Of a stretch of DNA of 64,000 bases, positions 54,389 to 62,159 are shown piece by piece. A program made the position numbers and the translations under genes. Location of the stretch: positions 26,041 to 90,040 of the forward strand of contig JBHJGS010000020.1 in NCBI GenBank assembly GCA_050331575.1, in the 5' to 3' direction. Under the pieces are notes generated by a model that saw only the letters and a program-made list of their open reading frames with translations, was not told the DNA's origin and ran no database searches. Source of the stretch: JBHJGS01 sp050331575. Lineage in GTDB: Bacteria; Pseudomonadota; Alphaproteobacteria; Sphingomonadales; Rhodothalassiaceae. Numbering within the stretch: the first letter of the stretch is position 1; every line of letters starts with the position of its first letter.

Positions 54389-55336
54389 ATGGTCATGCGC
54401 CTTATTCTGATCGCGATCGCCGCCTTTCTGGCCGTGCCAGCGGAAGCGGCGCAACTGCGCGCCTTCGCGGAGGTCGACAGCCCCACCATTACTCTGGGCG
54501 ATCTGTTGATCGGCGCCGGACAGGCCGCCGACGTCGTGGTGCGCGCCGCACCGGAACCGGGCGGACAGATCGCCATCGCGACCACCGTGGTCCAGCGCAT
54601 CGCCGCGACGCATGGTCTGGATGTGCAAGGCACCGAGGCGATGATGCGCATCCAGGTACAGCGTGCCGGCAAGCCGGTTGATCCCGGCTTGGTGGCGGAC
54701 AAGATCCGCCAGGCGCTGGTGCACCAAGGCATGCGTGGCGACTATGATGTCCGCTTAGGCCATCGGCAACTGGCGCTGTTCGTGCCGCCGCAGGCCCCCC
54801 TATCGGCGCTTCGCATCGAGCATTTGAACTTCAACGACCGCAGCGGCCGCTTCACCGCCACGCTGGTCACACCGGCTGGCGGCGGCCGGGAAGCCCGCAC
54901 CTCTGTCTCCGGCATGGCCGAACAGATGACCGAACTGCCCGTTCTGGCCGCCCGGCTGGCGCCAGGCGAGGTGATTTCCGATGCCGATCTGGATTGGATC
55001 CGCATGCCGGTGCGGCGGGTCAATCGCGGCGCGATCACCCATGCGGAGGATCTGGTCGGCATGAGCCTGAAGCGCCGGGTCGCCACCGGGCAAGTTCTGC
55101 GTGCCATGGACATCGAACAGCCACGCATGATCGAGCGCGGCCAGCTGGTTGCCATGGTCGTGCGGAGCGGACCGATGACGCTGACCGCCACGGGCCGGGC
55201 CCTTGAAAGCGGCGGTGAGGGTGATTGGATCCGCATCCAAAATGTTTCCAGCCACCGGGTGGTGGAAGGCCGCGTGATCGGCCCCAATGAAGTCGCCGTA
55301 GCCGCCTTCGCGGCCGGGCGGCTGGCCCAAAACTAG
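54389..55336 (+). CDS. flgA: Flagella basal-body P-ring formation protein FlgA
   Basis: 315 residues from the ATG at 54389, 4 bases after AAGGGA; another ATG lies two codons later. Signal peptide (AAFLAVPAEAA), then a SAF domain (LAPGEVISDADLDWIRMPVRRV, LVGMSLKRRVATGQVLRAMDI). FlgA is a periplasmic chaperone for P-ring protein FlgI; flgI itself is not in the window. Longer than the E. coli form, with an extra N-terminal half, as common in alphaproteobacteria. Begins 7 bp after flgG. Confidence 0.92.
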   Translation: MVMRLILIAIAAFLAVPAEAAQLRAFAEVDSPTITLGDLLIGAGQAADVVVRAAPEPGGQIAIATTVVQRIAATHGLDVQGTEAMMRIQVQRAGKPVDPGLVADKIRQALVHQGMRGDYDVRLGHRQLALFVPPQAPLSALRIEHLNFNDRSGRFTATLVTPAGGGREARTSVSGMAEQMTELPVLAARLAPGEVISDADLDWIRMPVRRVNRGAITHAEDLVGMSLKRRVATGQVLRAMDIEQPRMIERGQLVAMVVRSGPMTLTATGRALESGGEGDWIRIQNVSSHRVVEGRVIGPNEVAVAAFAAGRLAQN

Positions 55337-55349
55337 AAAGGATCGGGCG

Positions 55350-56093
55350 ATGACCATGCGCACTTGGATGAAGAGCGGTTTGGCCTTGGCAGCGGCCATG
55401 CTGCTGGCCGGCTGCGGCGCGGCTGAACGCGTCGCCAATATCGGCAAGCAGCCGGACTTAAAGCCGTTCGGCGAGATCGCCGCGCCGGCGCGGCCGCGCT
55501 CCTTAAGCGTGCCGATCCCGGATGATGAGTTTCAGGACAATACCCCGGCCAGCCTTTGGCGGGTCGGGGCGCGCGCCTTTTTCAAGGACCAACGGGCCAG
55601 CCGGGTCGGCGACATTCTCACCGTGATCATCGCCATCGACGATGAGGCGGAACTGGAAAACACGACCACGCGCAGCCGGTCAGCCGGTGAGGATGCCTCG
55701 CTCAGCGCCTTTCTCGGCACCCCGGCGGATCTGATGAATCTGGGCATCGAGACCGACCCGGCGGTGGGGCTGACCAGCGACTCCAGCCATATCGGCACCG
55801 GCGAGATCGAGCGCGAGGAGGAGATCACCACGGTGCTGGCGGCGATGGTGGTGGATGTGCTGCCCAACGGCAATCTGGTCATCGAGGGCCGCCAGGAAGT
55901 GCGGGTCAACTATGATATCCGCGAGATCATGATCGCCGGCATCGTGCGCCCGCAGGACATTTCCAGCACCAACACCATCCTGCACACCCAGGTGGCCGAA
56001 GCGCGTATCGTCTATGGCGGCCGGGGCCAGCTGATGGATGTGCAGCAGCCACGCTACGGCCAGCAGCTCTACGACATCATCTTCCCCTTCTAG
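55350..56093 (+). CDS. flgH: Flagellar L-ring lipoprotein FlgH
   Basis: 247 residues with signal peptide and lipobox LLAGC, then SLWRVGARAFFKDQRASRVGDILTVII, ENTTTRSR, and VDVLPNGNLVIEGRQEVRVNYDIREIMIAGIVRPQDI, the FlgH signature. FlgH forms the L ring in the outer membrane. It lies 13 bp after flgA and ends the plus-strand arm. Full length. Confidence 0.96.
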   Translation: MTMRTWMKSGLALAAAMLLAGCGAAERVANIGKQPDLKPFGEIAAPARPRSLSVPIPDDEFQDNTPASLWRVGARAFFKDQRASRVGDILTVIIAIDDEAELENTTTRSRSAGEDASLSAFLGTPADLMNLGIETDPAVGLTSDSSHIGTGEIEREEEITTVLAAMVVDVLPNGNLVIEGRQEVRVNYDIREIMIAGIVRPQDISSTNTILHTQVAEARIVYGGRGQLMDVQQPRYGQQLYDIIFPF

Positions 56094-56363
56094 GCCCCGA
56101 TCCGATCCGTTGCGATCGCGACTGGTCGGAGGAAAATGACCGCGTCGGTCGGCAAGTTCTGCCGGCCGGCGCTTGCATGCGCCCGCCAAACACGCCGATG
56201 CGGCGGACGATTGGCACCTGCCGGCTTCTACGAGCGGCGTGTCATCATGCCAAATCGGACCCGTTTGCGATCCGAACAGAGCGACGACGCGTTGCGCTGA
56301 GCGCATAAGACGATCGCGCGTGAACGGATAACCCCCGCCTTCTGTGCGGCGAGCACCGTTGCT

Positions 56364-57968
56364 CTAGGCAGTGCCGCGGCCGGCCAGCGGCCGATCCGGC
56401 CGCACCGAGTTGATCACGCCCCGCAGCTTGCGGCGGGCTCGGTGGGCCAGATCCTCTGCCGCCAACCGGGTCCTCAACGCGCCGATCGGTTGATTATACG
56501 GCAGGGCGCCGAGGGCCGGCCAGCCATAAGCGATCATGTCTTCCTGGAAGCGGCCGGCCTGGCGGTACGCCTGGGGCAGATGCATCATCGTATCGATCGC
56601 AAGGGTCGTGGCCATGACGCTGAGATGCGCTTTCTGGGCGCCGGGAAACAGATAGCGCGATGTGGCATCCCAGCAGCCCAGGCGCATTTCCACATACGCC
56701 AGGTCAAGCACATCGGCCGGACGGTCACGGACCGCCTGCGGCAGACCGTCCAGCCAAGCCTGGGCGGCATCGAGCACGCTCGGCAGATCCGGCAATTGCA
56801 GCCGCCGCGCCATCGCGGGTGCCTGGATATGCTCCGGTCCCGGTGAGACCTTGTGCCAATAAAATGCCCGCGCCACTTCGCCGGCCATGCCGGGAAGCGC
56901 CACGCGTGCAGGCCCGGGCGCCGCTTTCGCCTTTCCCGCCGCGGCCAGAATCTTCCCGGCTTTTGCCTCGCCGATGCGCACAAAGGCGCGGGCCACCGCC
57001 GCGGGATCGGCTTTGGCCGGGGCCGTTTGTTGAACCTTATGCTGCAGCCCGGCAAGGCGTGCCAGGCGGCAGGCGATCTGCGCATCAATTCGGCTGACCC
57101 GGTCGCCCATGCGCGACGTGAAGGCCTCAATGCGCTCGGGGTGCCGGCTTACAATCGGGCGCAGGCACGCCAGGACCGCGCGCGAATCCCGGCCCGCAGA
57201 CAGCGGCAATTGAAAGCCCGGATAGTCGCGCGATAGCCTGTCCAAGATCTGATGGGCGTGGTCGACCAGCCGCGCTGCCGCCAGCGGGCCGTCCAGCCGC
57301 GGCGCTAGGGCGGCTTTGGGCCAGTGCCGTTGCGATTGAAACCGCGTCAGGTCGAGAAAATGGTTCGGCAAGAGACGCTTCAGCCCGAGAAACGGCGTCT
57401 GGCCGAAACAGTAGAATCGCCCGGTGGTCAGCGGATCGACAGCGCGGCTGAGCGCCTCGTCGCGCCGCACATCCGGGATCAGATTGTGGCTGGTGGCGAT
57501 AATCCGGTGGGCAGGGCTGTAGATCAACGAATGACCGGCGCCCAGATAGACGCGCGGACCCACGGCCTGGGTGTCGGAACGGGCGCGCGGGTCAGCCAAA
57601 ATCGCGGTCCAATTGCCGCCGATCAAGCCGGTTCCATCGCTTCGGCCGCCGCCATCGCGGCCATAAAGCGCCGACTCAATATCTGGCTCGGTGGCGCCTT
57701 GGATGGTCAGGCTTGCAGCTTCGGCCTCACCCGATTGTGGTCCGAACGCGGCCAGCGCATCAATCACCCAACCGATCGGCTCGCCATGGGAATTGGTCAG
57801 CACCGCCAGGCGGGTGTCCGGGTGGGCTGCCAGCGTCCAGTCACCGATCCGGCGTTTGGGCCAATCCGCAGGCGCCACCGCCGGCGTTTCACAGATCAGC
57901 CACTGCCGCGACAGGTCAGACGGCGGCAGGGGATAAAGCGCGTCTAGCGCGGAGAAATCCGTGGCCAT
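56364..57968 (-). CDS. Asparagine-synthetase-like ATP pyrophosphatase protein
   Basis: 534 residues. A PP-loop motif LSAGRDSRAVLACL (SAGRDS at 257-262) matches the SGGxDS loop that adenylates acids in asparagine synthetases and beta-lactam synthetases. The N-terminal 210 residues have an Ntn-like domain pattern (GNWTAILADPRA, VYLGAGHSLIYSPAHR), but the first residue after Met is Ala, with no Cys2 nucleophile, so glutaminase activity is not expected. Relatives occur beside polysaccharide or small-molecule clusters. It lies 72 bp after the sulfotransferase gene on the same strand. Its product is unknown. Confidence 0.75.
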   Translation of the reverse strand: MATDFSALDALYPLPPSDLSRQWLICETPAVAPADWPKRRIGDWTLAAHPDTRLAVLTNSHGEPIGWVIDALAAFGPQSGEAEAASLTIQGATEPDIESALYGRDGGGRSDGTGLIGGNWTAILADPRARSDTQAVGPRVYLGAGHSLIYSPAHRIIATSHNLIPDVRRDEALSRAVDPLTTGRFYCFGQTPFLGLKRLLPNHFLDLTRFQSQRHWPKAALAPRLDGPLAAARLVDHAHQILDRLSRDYPGFQLPLSAGRDSRAVLACLRPIVSRHPERIEAFTSRMGDRVSRIDAQIACRLARLAGLQHKVQQTAPAKADPAAVARAFVRIGEAKAGKILAAAGKAKAAPGPARVALPGMAGEVARAFYWHKVSPGPEHIQAPAMARRLQLPDLPSVLDAAQAWLDGLPQAVRDRPADVLDLAYVEMRLGCWDATSRYLFPGAQKAHLSVMATTLAIDTMMHLPQAYRQAGRFQEDMIAYGWPALGALPYNQPIGALRTRLAAEDLAHRARRKLRGVINSVRPDRPLAGRGTA

Positions 57969-58040
57969 TAGGATCCTTCCCCGACGCGGCCGGTCTTCGC
58001 GCGATGACCATGCCTGCGCCGGTCAGCCCTCACCGTCGGA

Positions 58041-58997
58041 TCACGCCGCGCCCGCGGCATCACCATGGTCTTCGGCCATGGGATCAAGCGGTGGCTGCTG
58101 CGTCTGTGCATGCGGGTGGAAAACCCGATCATCTTTCGGCGGCCGAACATAAGGCGCCGTCAAATCATAGCCAAAACAGTGCGCAACATGGCTCAACGCC
58201 CCGGTGATCGCAACATTTTCGAGGATCCACGGGCGCGCATCATGCCCTTCCCAGCCGCCGAAATATTTTTGATTATGGTCTGCGAGCGGCTCTTCCGCGG
58301 CGACGGTCTCTAAGCCGAGCAAGCGACAGATGGCGGACTGAACCTGCTCTGGAGCCCGGCAGAGATCCTCATAACGGATAATCAGATAATTTCTGATCTT
58401 GTTGACGTCTGCCAGGAACCGCGCGTGTGCGGCCGCCCAATGCACCAGCAGTTCGCAGAGCGTGGACTTCGACCATTTCTCCGTCGCCAAGGAAACCGCC
58501 ACGGGATGACGGACCAGAAAGATGAAGCGGCAATCGGGAAACAGATGCTGCAAGAACCGCGCGCGAACCAGTGAGGGCGGCGATTTCTCAACCAGGATCG
58601 ACCGAGACAGGTCCCAATGATAGCCCCATTGTCGGAGTAACCGATCCCTCTGATCTTCGCTCAGGGCTGCCGCGTCTTGCTCGGTCAAGTTGGCGGCCGG
58701 ATCGAAGGCGAATTTGCCCGGCCCGCCATGGTGCCAGGCCGGCTTAAAGATCGATTGCAGGAATTGCCCTTCATCCTCCGGCACGCCGGTGTCGGCAAAG
58801 CCAGACACATCCGGGTGCGCGCGCAATCTGCGGTGGACGATTGACGTGCCGGATCGATGTAGGCCGGTGACAAAGCATAGGCGCCCGGATTGGATGTCAG
58901 GAGCCGTGGACAATTCCGGCAACGGCGGCGGCTCTGGATCCTTTCTGTTAAGATCCTGGTTGAGAAGTCGGCGCAAAATCTTGCGATGGGATACCAT
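58041..58997 (-). CDS. PAPS-dependent sulfotransferase family protein
   Basis: 318 residues from the ATG at 58997 (TTTGGAG upstream); an in-frame TTG before it is unlikely. The 5'-phosphosulfate loop FVTGLHRSGTSIVHR (43-57) and the 3'-phosphate motif FIFLVRHPVAVSLA are both clear, so it should bind PAPS. The acceptor is unknown; relatives act on carbohydrates, peptides or lipids. It starts a minus-strand pair with the asparagine-synthetase-like gene, and a perfect 20-bp palindrome lies 63 bp upstream. Confidence 0.87.
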   Translation of the reverse strand: MVSHRKILRRLLNQDLNRKDPEPPPLPELSTAPDIQSGRLCFVTGLHRSGTSIVHRRLRAHPDVSGFADTGVPEDEGQFLQSIFKPAWHHGGPGKFAFDPAANLTEQDAAALSEDQRDRLLRQWGYHWDLSRSILVEKSPPSLVRARFLQHLFPDCRFIFLVRHPVAVSLATEKWSKSTLCELLVHWAAAHARFLADVNKIRNYLIIRYEDLCRAPEQVQSAICRLLGLETVAAEEPLADHNQKYFGGWEGHDARPWILENVAITGALSHVAHCFGYDLTAPYVRPPKDDRVFHPHAQTQQPPLDPMAEDHGDAAGAA

Positions 58998-59423
58998 GCG
59001 GATCTCCAAACTATCACGCGACTGCGCGTCTTTGACTTAGCAAATGGCCTGTGCCGGGCGCCGGCTTGGCCAAGCCGGCTGAGACGGGCGCGCCGACCAG
59101 CACACCGAAACGGTTCTGGCCCCACCTCCTCTACCCTCGAGCAAGGATGCGGTTCCTAATGACTTTGATTCTTAACATAAGCAGGCGCGGCAAACACCCC
59201 TTAAACGATTTCAAAAAATAAGCTTAAAGTGCTCGCTCTTCCGGGCGGCATCGACCAGCGCATCGGCGCGCCTGGGGGACTGATCCGTCCGGCTCGCCGC
59301 GTCAAGGCGGTCCAGACACTCAGACGTCCGCGCTATGATCTTCAGATCGGCAGGGATAGGGTGGGATTGATCGCGCTTTGTCGGGCTGACATGCCAGGTC
59401 TTTATGGCAGATCAGGAGGCGAT
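58998..59423. other. 426-bp gap between sulfotransferase and SRPBCC gene: palindrome, AT-rich island
   Basis: No gene is convincing. It contains the perfect palindrome at 59060-59079 and an unusually AT-rich stretch (about 59155-59232, including TTCAAAAAATAAGCTTAAAG) in an otherwise G+C-rich region. The island may hold promoters for the divergent genes or mark a junction of transferred DNA. No tRNA or integrase was seen beside it. Confidence 0.55.
59060..59079. promoter_or_regulatory. Perfect 20-bp palindrome, possible operator
   Basis: GCCGGCTTGGCCAAGCCGGC is fully self-complementary, centred between 59069 and 59070, with core TTGGCCAA. It lies 63 bp upstream of the sulfotransferase ATG. 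It may be an operator for a dimeric regulator or a cruciform-forming site; as RNA it has no loop of normal size, so terminator use is less likely. Confidence 0.4.
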
Positions 59424-59870
59424 ATGAAGAAAGACCGCATCAGCCGTCAAATCCAGATCGACGCTGATCCGCACCGCGTCTGGGAGGCGCTGTCGGACCC
59501 GGCGTCGTTCGGCCAATGGTTCTGCGTGACATTGGATGGGCCTTTTATTGTCGGACAGACAACCACCGGCACGATGACCTATCCCGGTTGTGAAGGCCTT
59601 CGCTGGACATCCGTGACTGAGGTGATGGAGCCGCCTGCGCGTCTTGTCTTGCGCTGGCCGGATTTGGCGCCTGGCGAGGATGTCGGCTCGGAAACGGTTT
59701 GGTTGGCCGTTGAGTTTTCGCTTCGGCCGCGCGATGGCGGCACCTTGGTCACGGTGACGGAAACCGGCTTCGCTGCACTGCCCGAAGATCGACACGCATC
59801 AATGCTGCGCGACAATGCCGCGGGCTGGGACATCCAAACCGTCAATCTGAAAACCTATGTCGAAGGCTGA
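59424..59870 (+). CDS. SRPBCC (AHSA1-like) domain protein
   Basis: 148 residues from the ATG at 59424 with AGGAGG 4 bases upstream. It starts with ISRQIQIDADPHRVWEALSDP and continues FGQWFCVTLDGPFIVG and LRPRDGGTLVTVTETGF, the START-like AHSA1 pattern. These proteins bind hydrophobic ligands in a cavity; function varies. The AraC regulator follows, with the family stop and next start within 140 bp. Confidence 0.87.
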   Translation: MKKDRISRQIQIDADPHRVWEALSDPASFGQWFCVTLDGPFIVGQTTTGTMTYPGCEGLRWTSVTEVMEPPARLVLRWPDLAPGEDVGSETVWLAVEFSLRPRDGGTLVTVTETGFAALPEDRHASMLRDNAAGWDIQTVNLKTYVEG

Positions 59871-60010
59871 TCGTGCCGGCGTGTTCAGCGGCGTCTAAAG
59901 AAGCCCCTGTATCGAAGACTCAAAAAGGCCAATATGCTGCCTTCGGTCGGCCGTTGCCTGCAACCTGGAAGTCAGCCATCACTGATTTGACGACAGCGGA
60001 GCAAGCCTGC

Positions 60011-61075
60011 ATGCCACGCAAGGTGTTTACACCGGAAGATCCGGCCTTGCCGATGAACTATCCAGGCTTCGTCTTCCGCGTGCTCCGCGAACAGGGCTAT
60101 TCAGCAGGCGTCTTGCTTGCACAAACGGGGCTTGAGGAAAGCCATTTGAGCGATCCGCACTTCCGATGCGGGTTTCAGCCGCTTCGTCGACTTTTTCTGA
60201 ATGCCATCGAGCAAACCGGCGACCCGGATCTTGGAGCCAAGCTGGCTTTGAAGTTCCAACCCACCTATATCGGGCTTCCCGCCTACACGGCCATGAATGC
60301 CGCCCGTTTCGAGGACGGGCTCGACGTTCTGATGCGGTTCTTCTTCCTGAACTTCCCCGCGTTCGACTTACGCCTGGTGGGGGAACCATCTGGTCTGCAA
60401 GCGGGCGAAGCGGCCATTCGCCTGCGATCCAAATTTCCGTTCGAGGACATCGAATATTTCGGCTTCAGCAGCGCCATCATCGCCATCAATGGATTGCTGA
60501 AGGCGATGCTGCGGGCCGACCAGGCCGCGACCCGGGCCGAGATGACAATCCGCCGACCACAGAGCTGGCCCGCCATTGAAGCCATGATCGGTTTTCCCGT
60601 CCGTTTCGAGGCCTCTGAAAACCAGATCATCTTTCCCATGACCCTGTTGGACCGACCCCTGCCCGGCGCCGATCCGATCAATCATGCCCGGCTTCTGGGC
60701 CTTTGCGAACAGTTCGCCCAGGAGATGGCGTTCGAGACGACCCCGGTCACTCAGGTCATGGCGATCCTTGAAGCCGCGCCGTGCCTGACGGTGTCGTTCT
60801 GCGATGTTGCCGCACAGTTGGGATATTCCGAGCGTGGCTTGCGGCGGCAGCTGGATCGGTCCGGAACCTCGTACCGCAAATTGGTGGACCAGGTCCGCGA
60901 ACAGCGTGCGCGGACCCTCCTGTCCGGCAGCACGCAGCCGATCAAGGCCATCGCGGGCGCGCTCGGTTTCGAGTCCTCCTCGAATTTCGCCCGCAGCTTC
61001 AAGCGCTGGACGGGCCTCACGCCCAAAGCCTTCCGCGACCAAGCGCTGGCTCCGGACGACGCTGGCCGAAAATGA
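60011..61075 (+). CDS. AraC-family transcriptional regulator
   Basis: 354 residues from the ATG at 60011 (GGAGC about 8 bases upstream); a GTG at 59873 would add 46 residues without domain content. The N-terminal part (about 40-230) resembles the Arabinose_bd-type domain of OruR/ArgR-like regulators, and the C terminus has two HTH motifs: VSFCDVAAQLGYSERGLRRQL and IKAIAGALGFESSSNFARSF with FKRWTGLTPKAFR. It may regulate the SRPBCC gene or the sulfatase pair downstream. Ligand unknown. Confidence 0.88.
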   Translation: MPRKVFTPEDPALPMNYPGFVFRVLREQGYSAGVLLAQTGLEESHLSDPHFRCGFQPLRRLFLNAIEQTGDPDLGAKLALKFQPTYIGLPAYTAMNAARFEDGLDVLMRFFFLNFPAFDLRLVGEPSGLQAGEAAIRLRSKFPFEDIEYFGFSSAIIAINGLLKAMLRADQAATRAEMTIRRPQSWPAIEAMIGFPVRFEASENQIIFPMTLLDRPLPGADPINHARLLGLCEQFAQEMAFETTPVTQVMAILEAAPCLTVSFCDVAAQLGYSERGLRRQLDRSGTSYRKLVDQVREQRARTLLSGSTQPIKAIAGALGFESSSNFARSFKRWTGLTPKAFRDQALAPDDAGRK

Positions 61076-61161
61076 ATATCCTCTGGCCGTAGGGGATCCT
61101 GACCCGCGTTCGAAGGCTGCTCTCTCTCCCGCTATAGGCTGCAGGCCAAGAGGAGGGGCCC

Positions 61162-62112
61162 ATGCCAAGCAGATCCGAAATCGCTAACCCGACAGAAAGC
61201 CGCGCGGGCCGGTCCGTCCGTCGGCGGCTGTTTGCCGTGCTGTTCTGCCTGATGACGGGGGTCTGGCCGAGCCTGGCAGACGTCACCAGCGTTGATCAGA
61301 CCGACAGAACGGCGGACGCAGCCCTGCCGCGCAAGAGCGGTGGCCAGTCCGCCGAGCTATTGTCCGCCTTCTTCGGGCTCGACAATGCCTTGCCGCGCCG
61401 GTCGTGGCTGATTTGCCGGCGTGCGCCCGGCAAGGACGGAATGCCGGTCATCTTCTCCACGGAAATCGATCACAGGACGATGCAGGCGGGCGATTTTCAG
61501 GTCACCACAGCGTCCGGGGCCACGGGGCGGGTGCACTGCGCCACGCTGCTTCCCGCGACCGATGCGGGCGAGTTGCGCACGGTGCTGCTGGTGGGGGAAT
61601 TCGGCGATGCCGCGGCCGATCCGCCGGTCCGGGTCAATATTGTCGGGCACCTGCACTCCCTGGATGGCGCGTTGGATTTCCACGGCGCTGAGGCCGAGGT
61701 CGTGCCCCTTGCGCGCGGGCCGAGCCTTGTGATGGCCGAAATTTTGGACCCGACCGCGCCGGATCTCGGTCTGGGCCAGCGCCGCACCGACGGCGACGAC
61801 TGTCCGTCCGAGGGCATCAAGCAAGCGGTGCGAGTGGTCTGGGCCGGAGGCGTCACCCTGGAAAACGGCGATGAGCTGGGCGATGCGGAGCGCGATCTCT
61901 ACCGGGTAATGGTGCGCGCAGCGGATGGAACCGAGCGAGTTATCACTCCCGTCGCATTGGCCGACCTCGGCGATGGCGACAACAATCATCTTCTGTGCCT
62001 CGATACGGCGGACACGCCCGTCTCGGTCTCGTTTCCCGGGGGCGTCCTGACCGACCCGAGTGACGACCTGAACCCCGCGACCTCGGTCGCTGTCCGTCGG
62101 GCGCAGCCCTAA
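61162..62112 (+). CDS. Uncharacterised secreted protein, upstream of sulfatase
   Basis: 316 residues. The start has Arg-rich residues and a hydrophobic stretch (RRRLFAVLFCLMTGVWPSLAD) that reads as a signal peptide cleaved near SLA-D. The mature part is acidic, with no known motif, and has four cysteines in conserved-looking contexts (LICRRAP, VHCATLL, DDCPSEG, LLCLD), which could form two disulfides. It precedes the arylsulfatase by 47 bp, suggesting co-expression and a shared substrate. No family recognised. Confidence 0.6.
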   Translation: MPSRSEIANPTESRAGRSVRRRLFAVLFCLMTGVWPSLADVTSVDQTDRTADAALPRKSGGQSAELLSAFFGLDNALPRRSWLICRRAPGKDGMPVIFSTEIDHRTMQAGDFQVTTASGATGRVHCATLLPATDAGELRTVLLVGEFGDAAADPPVRVNIVGHLHSLDGALDFHGAEAEVVPLARGPSLVMAEILDPTAPDLGLGQRRTDGDDCPSEGIKQAVRVVWAGGVTLENGDELGDAERDLYRVMVRAADGTERVITPVALADLGDGDNNHLLCLDTADTPVSVSFPGGVLTDPSDDLNPATSVAVRRAQP

Positions 62113-62159
62113 CGCGCTGCCTTGCGCTCATATCCTCGTAACAAGTGAAGGCCCGTACC

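Noticed and set aside
56213..56228. Possible sigma-54 promoter TGGCACCTGCCGGCTT after flgH
   Set aside because: GG and GC are separated by 9 instead of 10 bases, and no plus-strand gene follows.
59155..59232. CtrA binding sites (TTAA-N7-TTAA) in the AT-rich gap
   Set aside because: Several TTAA words occur but none has the 7-base spacing to a second TTAA.
59229..59423. Longer N terminus for the SRPBCC protein
   Set aside because: The strong AGGAGG and the domain start both point to the ATG at 59424.
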